A stretch of DNA of 15,011 nt from Bacillota bacterium (GTDB lineage Bacteria > Bacillota > Clostridia > Lachnospirales > Lachnospiraceae), in the NCBI GenBank assembly GCA_023413555.1, contig JAEZPG010000073.1, positions 1 through 15,011 of the forward strand. The letters run 5' to 3'. Positions within the stretch are counted from its first letter, which is position 1; each line of letters starts with the position of its first letter. A model generated the notes under the pieces. The model was not told the DNA's origin. It ran no database searches and saw only the letters and a list, made by a program, of their open reading frames with translations. Shown one piece after another: positions 6,440-13,425 of the stretch. The position numbers were made by a program, and so were the translations under genes.

Positions 6440-8899
6440 ATGACACAGGTTAGGGGAAGTATCACAGTATTCTTAACGCTTGTAATGGTATGTATCATCT
6501 CTCTGGTAGGCACAATGTTAGACCTTGCCCGGTTTGAAATGGCGGATCATCTAGCCTATAACGCCTTGGTAACAGCCGTAGACTCGGAATTAACTAATTA
6601 TTGTAAGGAGATATATGAAGATTATAAAATCTTTCTTTTAGATGCAGATCAAAAAGAAGAAAACATGAACGGAGAGGAATATGTAAAATCTATACGTGAT
6701 TATCTGACATATTCCTTTGAGCCAGAAAAGAATATCCAACTTGGCAATTTTTCACTTCCCCTTTCCACTACAGACTTTTTAGCTATTGAACTAAAGGGCT
6801 GTACCCTAAAGGGACAGACCATGATTACAGACCAGGAAGGAGAAATCTTTCAGCATCAAGTGGAAGAGTATATGAAGTATCATGTACCCGGTGAACTAGC
6901 GGAAAGTCTTTTGAGTAAACTGAATTTATTACAGAATACAAAGACAACCATGTCTGTATTTCGTAAAAAGATGACGGTGGAAGAGAAATCTGCAAAAATC
7001 AGTAAGTCCATCATGAACCTGATTACCTTACTGGAAGGTTTGACTTTTGATGACGGAGAACTCGAAATGACCAAGGATCACTATATTGTAATCCAAGATT
7101 ACTTCGGGAAACAATTCTGTACGGAGAAGGTTGGACCGAATGCAGTTGCTATTAATCATAATCTAGTGTGGGATTCTCTACATGATAAATATACGAATCC
7201 CATTACATGTTTAACCTCTATTCAGGCAGATAATGAGAAATTAAATACTTTAAAAAAAGAATGTGAAGAGATTAAGATTCAGTTGGAAGCAGAACAGGAG
7301 AAGAAACTATGTACGCAATTGGAGGATGAGCTATCGAAACGAGAGGAAAAAATAGAGGAACTTAATAATAAAATGGGTGAGGATGGTTTACCACTTGTGG
7401 ATAAGGCGAAAGGGATGCAACAAAAGATTGTTTTAGCGTTAAATACTATTGATGGTCTTAGAGGCCAAAAGGAAGCCTGTGAGAGGGAAATGAAGGATTT
7501 CGAATCATATTTAACTACTAAGAAAACTGAATTGGACGAGGCCTCCTATAATGCAGCAAAGGAGGAGTTAACAGAGCTAAAGGAGTATCTATGGAAGGTA
7601 GATGAGACCGGAGTTGACACTTCAATTATCGGAGATGTTATGGCAATGAAAAATTGTCTCAATACCAACCTTGTTGCATTAAACAAGACAATTGCAATGG
7701 AATCTCATGTTCGACCCGAGATAGAAAAAGACTATCTTAAGTGCAAAGCTGATGTGAAAGATGCACTGGAATCATATAAGAGCTATACCATTAGACCCCT
7801 TCATTTCGATTATTCTAGGTTAAATACTAAGAAAAAGGAAGAGAGTCCAGTGGAAGGACTTGGTAGTCTGGTCGAGGATGGTATTTGCCATTTGATCCTT
7901 AAGGACACCAAAAGTCTCTCTAAACAAAGTCTTAGCAAGAGTAATCTTCCAAGTCAGAGTATGGCAGCAGTTCAGGTTGGAAATGAGAAAAAGGATCAGA
8001 GCAAGAAACTGGCAGACCAGATATCTGAACGGGATAGTAATCTTAGCTCCAGTATGGAGGAATATGAATCCATCTGTCAGAAGGCAGAGCCGGAGGGCGG
8101 AGGTTTAAATGACATGGCAAGACGTCTGTTGTTAAACTCCTATGGTGTAAGCTATTTTAAGAGTTACGCTACTCAGTATAATATAAAAAAGGAAGAAGCC
8201 AGACCAGAGAAGACACTGACAAAGCCCACAGTTATGGAATATGAGCAGGAGTATTTAATAATCGGAGGTGATACAGATGATGAGAATGTGAAGGATATTG
8301 TAAACCGCACCCTATTTATACGTACGGCCATGAACTATCTATCTTTATTAACCGACCAGGCAGCTCGAGGCAAGGCACTGGCAACTGCCACAGCAATGGT
8401 AGGATTTACGGGCTGCGGGCCACTTGTAACAGTTGTGAAGCATGTCATATTAATGGGCTGGGGTTTTGAAGAGGCTTTAGTGGATGTAGGAGCTTTGATG
8501 CAAGGAAAATCTGTTCCTTTGTTCAAAAAGGCAAGTAATTTTAGTGTCAGATATGAGGAACTCCTTTCTGTTAATAAGACCCTAATTCAGACTAAGATTA
8601 AGAAATTGCCGGAGAAAGGAGATTCTCTTCTAAGCTTGACCTATGAGGATTATTTGAACTTTTATATGCTTATGGTAGGACCGGATACCTTATCTTATCG
8701 AATGATGGATTTGATACAGGAGAATACCCGTGTTAGATATAAGAAAGATTTTCTTATGAATAATGGAGTATTTGCCTTAGAAATGGGTTTAGAATGTGAA
8801 GTTCCCAACAAATTTATTGATTTACCATTAATTAAACAATTTATTGGACAATCTGATATTTCTTCCAGTATACAGATTTCTACAGAATATTCTTATTAG
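6440..8899 (+). CDS. DUF5702-family large pseudopilin-like protein
   Basis: This encodes 819 residues. The N terminus MTQVRGSITVFLTLVMV is a short leader and one hydrophobic helix, followed by DLARFEMADHLAYNALVTAVDSELTNY and YKIFLLD, the start typical of DUF5702. A long charged region has probable coiled coils at about 262-312 and 322-385. The C-terminal part has the second family block: helical, with GWGFEEALVDVGALMQGKSVPLFKK (about 665-690) and YEDYLNFYMLMVG...RMMDLIQ (about 720-755). The protein would sit on the outer face of the membrane, held by the N-terminal helix, and may act as a large minor subunit or anchor of the pilus. The leader resembles those of the TadE-like proteins (GSITV), but position +5 is Phe instead of Glu, so peptidase processing is uncertain. 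Ribosome site AGAAAGGAG lies six bases before the ATG. Confidence 0.85.
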   Translation: MTQVRGSITVFLTLVMVCIISLVGTMLDLARFEMADHLAYNALVTAVDSELTNYCKEIYEDYKIFLLDADQKEENMNGEEYVKSIRDYLTYSFEPEKNIQLGNFSLPLSTTDFLAIELKGCTLKGQTMITDQEGEIFQHQVEEYMKYHVPGELAESLLSKLNLLQNTKTTMSVFRKKMTVEEKSAKISKSIMNLITLLEGLTFDDGELEMTKDHYIVIQDYFGKQFCTEKVGPNAVAINHNLVWDSLHDKYTNPITCLTSIQADNEKLNTLKKECEEIKIQLEAEQEKKLCTQLEDELSKREEKIEELNNKMGEDGLPLVDKAKGMQQKIVLALNTIDGLRGQKEACEREMKDFESYLTTKKTELDEASYNAAKEELTELKEYLWKVDETGVDTSIIGDVMAMKNCLNTNLVALNKTIAMESHVRPEIEKDYLKCKADVKDALESYKSYTIRPLHFDYSRLNTKKKEESPVEGLGSLVEDGICHLILKDTKSLSKQSLSKSNLPSQSMAAVQVGNEKKDQSKKLADQISERDSNLSSSMEEYESICQKAEPEGGGLNDMARRLLLNSYGVSYFKSYATQYNIKKEEARPEKTLTKPTVMEYEQEYLIIGGDTDDENVKDIVNRTLFIRTAMNYLSLLTDQAARGKALATATAMVGFTGCGPLVTVVKHVILMGWGFEEALVDVGALMQGKSVPLFKKASNFSVRYEELLSVNKTLIQTKIKKLPEKGDSLLSLTYEDYLNFYMLMVGPDTLSYRMMDLIQENTRVRYKKDFLMNNGVFALEMGLECEVPNKFIDLPLIKQFIGQSDISSSIQISTEYSY

Positions 8900-8908
8900 G
8901 AGTGGAGA

Positions 8909-9019
8909 CTAAATCGAAGCAGGATGCCCATTCATAAAATTAATTAAGTTCTCTTCAAGCATCTGTTGCCCCAGAAAAGCAGTGAAAACCCAATGGGTGG
9001 GTGTCCTGCTTCGTTTTAG
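8909..9019 (+). other. Long RNA hairpin between the DUF5702 and TadE-like genes
   Basis: Positions 8915-8935 pair with 8993-9013 without a break (21 pairs, four of them G-U wobbles: 8925/9003, 8926/9002, 8931/8997, 8932/8996). After one T-T mismatch, five more pairs form at the base (8909-8913 with 9015-9019). The loop is about 57 bases, with a weak inner stem (8963-8967 with 8978-8982). A TTTT run (9014-9017) lies at the right base, so it may act as a partial terminator or an mRNA processing or stabilising element. No other gap in the operon has anything similar. Confidence 0.7.
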
Positions 9020-9051
9020 CTAGTTTAATCAGAAAGGATTTGGTGGTGGAT

Positions 9052-9903
9052 ATGAGAAGAAAATGGATGATAAAAGGATCTATAACAGTGGAAGCCACCT
9101 TGGTCTTTCCTTTGTTTATCTTTGTAATAATAGGGTTTATCTATTTCTTTCAGGTGTTTAAGACAGAGCTAAAGATACAGGGTAACATAACTGAGATCGC
9201 TCAAGAGGCATCTCGTTACGGCTATCTTTATGATGCCCTTACTCATAACGAAGAAGTAGATAGCCCAGAGAACCAGAGTAACCAAAACATTAAAAATATA
9301 CTGACCAAACTTGTTGAAGGAACCTATTACAATATTCGGTTTAGAGAGTTAAATGAAGAGGATCATAACTTACCTGGTGTGTTGGGAGGAGTTGAGGGTG
9401 TTGCCTTTCTCGGGTCATCTTTTATGGAGGAAGATGGAATTATTGAAGTGATTGCTTCCTATCGAGTGAAAATACCTGTCCCATTTTTCTCACATTTCAC
9501 ATTTCCCGTAATACAACAGGTAAAGACACGGGGATTTATTGGTGCCACCCTACTAAAAAAGGAAGAGGATAAAGGAGCAAATCAGAATAACGAGGATGAA
9601 TATGTATACATTACCGAGTTGGGACAGGCATATCACAGCCAGAAAGACTGCACTTATCTTAAGGTTAAAATAAGTTGTGTATCCAAAGATGCCTTAAGAA
9701 ATCTCAGAAATAGTAGTGGAGCCATCTACTATCCCTGTGAAGCCTGTGCTGAGGGCCATGTTGAACAGAAAAATTATTACATAACAGAATATGGGGATCG
9801 ATATCACAGTAGTAAGCTTTGTAACAAGATTAATCATAGTATTTTAACAATTAAGAAATCTGAAGTGGGTAGTAGAAGGCCTTGTTCTAAATGCTACAAA
9901 TAG
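9052..9903 (+). CDS. TadE-like pseudopilin with two C-terminal Cys/His modules
   Basis: This encodes about 283 residues counted from the ATG at 9052 (MRRKWMIKG). In-frame GTGs at 9043 and 9046 follow AGAAAGGA and are real alternatives; a GTG at 9001 lies inside the hairpin arm and is unlikely. The leader ends in KG, followed by SITVEATLVFPLFIFVIIG with Glu at +5, the TadE pattern. The middle part ends in SYRVKIPVPFFSHFTFPV, also typical of TadE-like proteins. The tail holds two copies of a 40-48 residue module, at about 185-232 and 242-281: Y(I)TExGxxYHxxxxC, then a spacer, then PCxxC. Ligand candidates are His and Cys of YHSQKDC and YHSSKLC plus the Cys pairs of PCEAC and PCSKC, which look like zinc sites. 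Similar modules occur in other clostridial surface or secreted proteins; the role here is unknown. Confidence 0.82.
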   Translation: MRRKWMIKGSITVEATLVFPLFIFVIIGFIYFFQVFKTELKIQGNITEIAQEASRYGYLYDALTHNEEVDSPENQSNQNIKNILTKLVEGTYYNIRFRELNEEDHNLPGVLGGVEGVAFLGSSFMEEDGIIEVIASYRVKIPVPFFSHFTFPVIQQVKTRGFIGATLLKKEEDKGANQNNEDEYVYITELGQAYHSQKDCTYLKVKISCVSKDALRNLRNSSGAIYYPCEACAEGHVEQKNYYITEYGDRYHSSKLCNKINHSILTIKKSEVGSRRPCSKCYK

Positions 9904-9924
9904 TAGAAAAGAAAGGAATCCATT

Positions 9925-10353
9925 ATGAATCTGGCTATAATAAAAAGCATTATTATCATTGTTTTTCTAATCATTAGCACAATTTTTGACTTAAGAAATA
10001 AGAATATCCCCACTATGCTCATCTTAAGCTCTGGGGCGGCAATTCTACTACTGTCCCTACCTGACCCCAATATGAATTGGATGGGTAGCTTGTGTGGAGC
10101 CTTACTGGGAGTCTTGATGTTAGTGCTTAGTAAGGTTCTAAATGGAGCGATTGGAGCAGGAGATGGTTTTGTTATTCTATTGGTAGGCTTTGTAATGAGA
10201 CTTTATGGTGGTTGTGTTGTGTTATTTTATAGTCTGTTTTTGGCAGCCATTTTCTCCATTGTAATGCTCTGTTTAAAGAAGTTGACTAAAAAAGATAGTA
10301 TACCCTTTGTACCCTTTGTATTGATATGTTATTTGGGGGTGTATTTTGGATGA
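9925..10353 (+). CDS. Prepilin peptidase 2 (A24 family, TadV-like)
   Basis: This encodes 142 residues, nearly all hydrophobic, with about five helices. The catalytic aspartates are D22 in FDLRNKNIP and D80 in GAIGAGDG. The end IPFVPFVLICYLG matches the C-terminal helix of this family. It lacks the N-methylation domain of the longer PilD type. It is clearly different from the first peptidase at 1270-1803, which is longer and has VNDLISYRVSN and GAGDIK in place of these motifs, so the pair are not a recent duplication. AGAAAGGA precedes the ATG. It sits between the two TadE-like genes and overlaps the second by four bases (ATGA), which suggests it may process these pseudopilins rather than the Flp1-like pilin (inference from position). 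Confidence 0.88.
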   Translation: MNLAIIKSIIIIVFLIISTIFDLRNKNIPTMLILSSGAAILLLSLPDPNMNWMGSLCGALLGVLMLVLSKVLNGAIGAGDGFVILLVGFVMRLYGGCVVLFYSLFLAAIFSIVMLCLKKLTKKDSIPFVPFVLICYLGVYFG

Positions 10354-10925
10354 AGACTAAGGAGCTAAAAGGAAGTATTACTGTAGAAACAGTATTTGTA
10401 TTTCCAATTATATTTGTAGTTATTTTAACCCTTATGTATATGTCACTGATTATGCATGATAAGGTGATTCTCCAGTCTGTGGCTGAGGAGGCATTGGTCC
10501 GTTCCAATCAGTTATGTCATCAGCCCAGTGATGTTTTAAACAGTTTGATACAGTATAATAATCTTTTAGATACTAACCTTCTTGGTGAAAGCAAAGATAA
10601 ACATAAAGGGGAGCTGGTTTATTATATTAGCCAGGAATTGGAGGGAAAGCTATTTATCTGTGAAATTGGGAACATTCAGGTTCATTTAAACGAGGACTAT
10701 TGTCAGATAGCTATAGAAGCAGACTGTAAAGTAAGTCTTCCCATGGTGATAAAATGCATAAAAGATTGTAGTCAGATTAGTGTGAGTCAGCAAAGAAGCT
10801 ATCATCTACCAGAGAGCTTTGCCAGAAAAGTCGAGGTGACTCTTGGAACAGTATCTCAGATTAAAGGAGTAGAACGAATTACGGAGTTTCTAAATAAGGT
10901 AGGAGATTTCTTAGGAAAAAAGTAA
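10350..10925 (+). CDS. TadE/TadF-like pseudopilin
   Basis: This encodes 191 residues. The leader MKTKELKG is followed by SITVETVFVFPIIFVVILTLMYM: cleavage after G8 gives Ser at +1 and Glu at +5, as in the other TadE-like protein of the operon. The next segment, IMHDKVILQSVAEEALVRSNQ, resembles the start of the exposed domain in clostridial TadE-like proteins. The rest is a small extracytoplasmic domain with four scattered Cys residues and no motif I recognise. The ATG at 10350 was chosen because GGGGGTG lies eight bases upstream and the codon overlaps the previous stop; an ATG at 10326 is in frame but has no ribosome site. It is probably a minor pilin that primes or caps the filament. Confidence 0.82.
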   Translation: MKTKELKGSITVETVFVFPIIFVVILTLMYMSLIMHDKVILQSVAEEALVRSNQLCHQPSDVLNSLIQYNNLLDTNLLGESKDKHKGELVYYISQELEGKLFICEIGNIQVHLNEDYCQIAIEADCKVSLPMVIKCIKDCSQISVSQQRSYHLPESFARKVEVTLGTVSQIKGVERITEFLNKVGDFLGKK

Positions 10926-10941
10926 GGAAGGAGAATATGTA

Positions 10942-12159
10942 ATGGAAATTCAAGAGTCAATGTCTTTAAATAAAAATCAACTTTCCATTCTCATAGAACA
11001 GAGAGAAAAAGAAGAAGACTTTCGCTTTTATATGCTTCAAAAGAATACCATACATTTTCTGCTTCCTGTACAAAAGCTATATGAGGAAAGTATGGTTCGC
11101 TATGTCTATGACACCACAGAAAAGGAATCCTTTATTAGCTATACCAAAGGGAGGCGGCTAAGAGAAGAATCAGTGAAGCAATTGATCACTCAGCTTTTGG
11201 AGGCTTTGATTCAAGGTAAGGAATACTATTTTGATGAGGATAGTTATCTCATGAACCCGGAATGTATTTTCTTAGATATCAAGCAGAACAAATATTATTT
11301 TTGTTACTGTCCGGATTATGTAGAACCTATTCGGAAACAGATATTAAGTATGTTAGGATTGCTTATGAATTTAATCGATTACGAAGATTTATCAGCTGTA
11401 AAATTAGTATACCAGATTTATCAGATGGTAGGAGAAGAAATCTTTTCAACGAATAGAATATTGAGTTATGTAAAGAAATTTCATTTTGAAGAAGAGAGAA
11501 ACATAGAAAAGCCACCACTGATTACCTTAACACCAGAGTTAGAAAGAGAACTTTCGAAGGTCATGGTACCTCCAATTCAAGCCACTATCCAATCGCCCCT
11601 TAAATCGGTTGGACAATATAAAGAAGAATCCAATGAATTAGATATGACACTTAATAAAGGTACGATAGCATTTATCTTGTCTACAGCAGCATTTTTAGTT
11701 CTATTTTGTGCTGGATATGCGCTAGGTGTATTCTATACTAAAATTGGGCATCAGCTGGATATAAAAAAGGTTGTACTCTACGTTGTTCTTGTTTTGGTTG
11801 TAGAAGGATACATTGCCTGGAAAGTCTTTGGTGGGACGGAAAAGAAAGGAGACTGTGATGTACGAAAAGAGTATAAGCTCCTGCCTAGTAATAAGGGGTC
11901 TGATACCATTCGTATGAGTCAGTTCCCTTTTCGTATCGGTAAGGATGATTCGCTGGTGAATGGTGTTATTATGAATCCTCAGGTAAGCCGTATGCATGCT
12001 ATCTTCACTATGGCGGATGGCAAGATTTACCTCCAAGATGTTAATTCCTTGAATGGAACTTACGTCAATGAGGTACGGCTACAACCCCAAACTAACCAGC
12101 TCCTTCAACTGGGTGACACTATTCGGTTTGCGAATAATGTCTATCTACTATCCAATTAA
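10942..12159 (+). CDS. DUF6382 / FHA-domain membrane protein
   Basis: This encodes 405 residues. The N-terminal ~185 residues fit the DUF6382 domain found in clostridial Tad operons (YMLQKNTIHFLLPV; Y.SYTKGRRL; LLEALIQGKEYYFDEDSYLMNPECIFLDI). Two membrane helices follow at about 242-264 and 274-294. A C-terminal FHA domain covers about 328-403, with RIGK (331-334), SRMHA (349-353) and NSLNGTYVN (368-376); the Arg, Ser, His and Asn residues that bind phosphothreonine are all present. Both soluble domains should be cytoplasmic. FHA domains bind proteins phosphorylated by Ser/Thr kinases, so the protein may couple pilus assembly to such signalling, but no kinase or phosphatase is in the window. 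The ATG has AAGGAG eight bases upstream and starts 16 bases after the previous stop. Confidence 0.88.
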   Translation: MEIQESMSLNKNQLSILIEQREKEEDFRFYMLQKNTIHFLLPVQKLYEESMVRYVYDTTEKESFISYTKGRRLREESVKQLITQLLEALIQGKEYYFDEDSYLMNPECIFLDIKQNKYYFCYCPDYVEPIRKQILSMLGLLMNLIDYEDLSAVKLVYQIYQMVGEEIFSTNRILSYVKKFHFEEERNIEKPPLITLTPELERELSKVMVPPIQATIQSPLKSVGQYKEESNELDMTLNKGTIAFILSTAAFLVLFCAGYALGVFYTKIGHQLDIKKVVLYVVLVLVVEGYIAWKVFGGTEKKGDCDVRKEYKLLPSNKGSDTIRMSQFPFRIGKDDSLVNGVIMNPQVSRMHAIFTMADGKIYLQDVNSLNGTYVNEVRLQPQTNQLLQLGDTIRFANNVYLLSN

Positions 12160-12202
12160 ATAATAAATGGAAAATACTGCGCTTTTATGATATGATAGCT
12201 TG

Positions 12203-12208
12203 TATAAT
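12203..12208 (+). promoter_or_regulatory. Possible -10 box ahead of the rhomboid gene
   Basis: A perfect TATAAT lies 72 bases before the likely rhomboid ATG in the widest gap of this part of the operon (12160-12280). No good -35 box sits at 16-18 bases upstream (17 gives CGCTTT), so this is only a candidate for an internal promoter. Confidence 0.3.
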
Positions 12209-12280
12209 AGTAGTATATCCTATAGATGTACACATTTAGGGGAACTACATTTACCTAATGATAGAATTAGAGGGAAAGCT

Positions 12281-13420
12281 ATGGTTGAAAGATTAGCAGA
12301 TTATTTATGGCATAAACAGTATGGAATTCAAAATACTAATTTTTCTAATGTAAGAATATTGTATAGGGCAGAAACAAATGGAATAAGAGTCATAGTAATG
12401 TTTGGCATGGATGATGAGGAATGGTTTTCTCAAGATCAATACCTGCATATTCTGGAACAGGTAGAGAAGTCCTATTATGAAAAGGGATATGCAAGAGTAG
12501 AAATACTAAGTCTTCTATGTACTAGAAATGTGGAAACTGTTAAACCATATTGTCAGATAGGAAGATATACTCACTGGGTAGTAGATACTGTAAAGAATCG
12601 GCTCTTAGTATTTGAAAATCAGCCACAGACCTTTGGCGATGTAAGAAATCAGTTGGAAAACTTATTGATTGGTGAATTGCATAAAGTAGGGGAAGAATAC
12701 TTAAACCCCGTTAAAATGAAACCAAGTGGATATAATGACTTTAAAAATAGTTCTTTTCGTCAGAGTTCTCTTAGAAGGCGATTACAAGGGAAGCCGGTTT
12801 TTACCATCCTATTAGTATTGGTTAATGTATTAATTCTCATGATAATGAAGATAACAGAAAATTATGATGTAATATCATCACCTTTTGGGAACTTTTATGA
12901 TACCGGGGCAGAACTTCAACACTTAATTGATTGGGGTGCGACCAACTACTCACTTATTGTAGACCATCAGGAATATTATCGTCTCTTTACAGCCATGTTC
13001 TTACATGGAGGATTTGAACATTTAGTCAACAATATGGTGGTTCTTGCTGTAGTTGGTTATATGTTGGAGACTAATTTTGGTAGTGTTCGATTTTTAATTA
13101 TTTATTTGGTCTCGGGTGTTTTAGCCAATATTGGATCTATATTTTACTTCCATGAGACAGGGGAGAATATAGTCGGTGTAGGAGCTTCTGGTGCTATTTT
13201 TGGCATTGTTGGAGCATTTGTCTATCTAGTTCTCCGGTACAGAGGAAGAGGCTTAGATGTTTCAGCAAAACGATTTATCTTTTTTGTTATGATTACTGTT
13301 TATAGTGGCTTCCGAGCACATGATAATATAGATAATGCTGCCCATATAGTAGGCTTTTTTGTAGGAATACTAACTTGTATTATGTTAGATTTGATACGTA
13401 GAAATAAAAGGATGGGGTGA
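12281..13420 (+). CDS. Rhomboid-family intramembrane serine protease
   Basis: I chose the ATG at 12281 (MVERLADYL), six bases after AGAGGGA; a TTG at 12200 is in frame but overlaps a TATAAT box. The product is about 379 residues. The N-terminal ~170 residues form a soluble, probably cytoplasmic domain without clear motifs. The rhomboid core follows with six or seven helices. The oxyanion helix has YYRLFTAMFLHGGFEHLVNN (H242, H247, N251), the catalytic Ser is in GVGASGAIFG (S303), and the catalytic His is in NIDNAAHIVGFFVG (H355). The set is complete, so the enzyme should be active. Rhomboids cut single-pass membrane proteins within or near the bilayer. The neighbours include several such proteins (TadE-like, DUF5702), but a link is only positional. 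The gene overlaps or abuts the next one. Confidence 0.9.
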   Translation: MVERLADYLWHKQYGIQNTNFSNVRILYRAETNGIRVIVMFGMDDEEWFSQDQYLHILEQVEKSYYEKGYARVEILSLLCTRNVETVKPYCQIGRYTHWVVDTVKNRLLVFENQPQTFGDVRNQLENLLIGELHKVGEEYLNPVKMKPSGYNDFKNSSFRQSSLRRRLQGKPVFTILLVLVNVLILMIMKITENYDVISSPFGNFYDTGAELQHLIDWGATNYSLIVDHQEYYRLFTAMFLHGGFEHLVNNMVVLAVVGYMLETNFGSVRFLIIYLVSGVLANIGSIFYFHETGENIVGVGASGAIFGIVGAFVYLVLRYRGRGLDVSAKRFIFFVMITVYSGFRAHDNIDNAAHIVGFFVGILTCIMLDLIRRNKRMG

Positions 13421-13425
13421 AACGA

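Noticed and set aside
8909..9019. The 111-bp inverted repeat as a miniature transposon
   Set aside because: I see no flanking target duplication, and the arm mismatches are nearly all G-U wobbles, which fits an RNA fold better. A copy-number search of the genome would decide.
9001..9051. N-terminal extension of the TadE-like protein from GTG 9001
   Set aside because: The codons lie in the right arm of the hairpin, there is no ribosome site, and the leader is typical from ATG 9052 (or GTG 9043/9046).
12200..12280. N-terminal extension of the rhomboid from TTG 12200
   Set aside because: The TTG overlaps a TATAAT box and lacks a ribosome site; ATG 12281 has AGAGGGA at the right distance.
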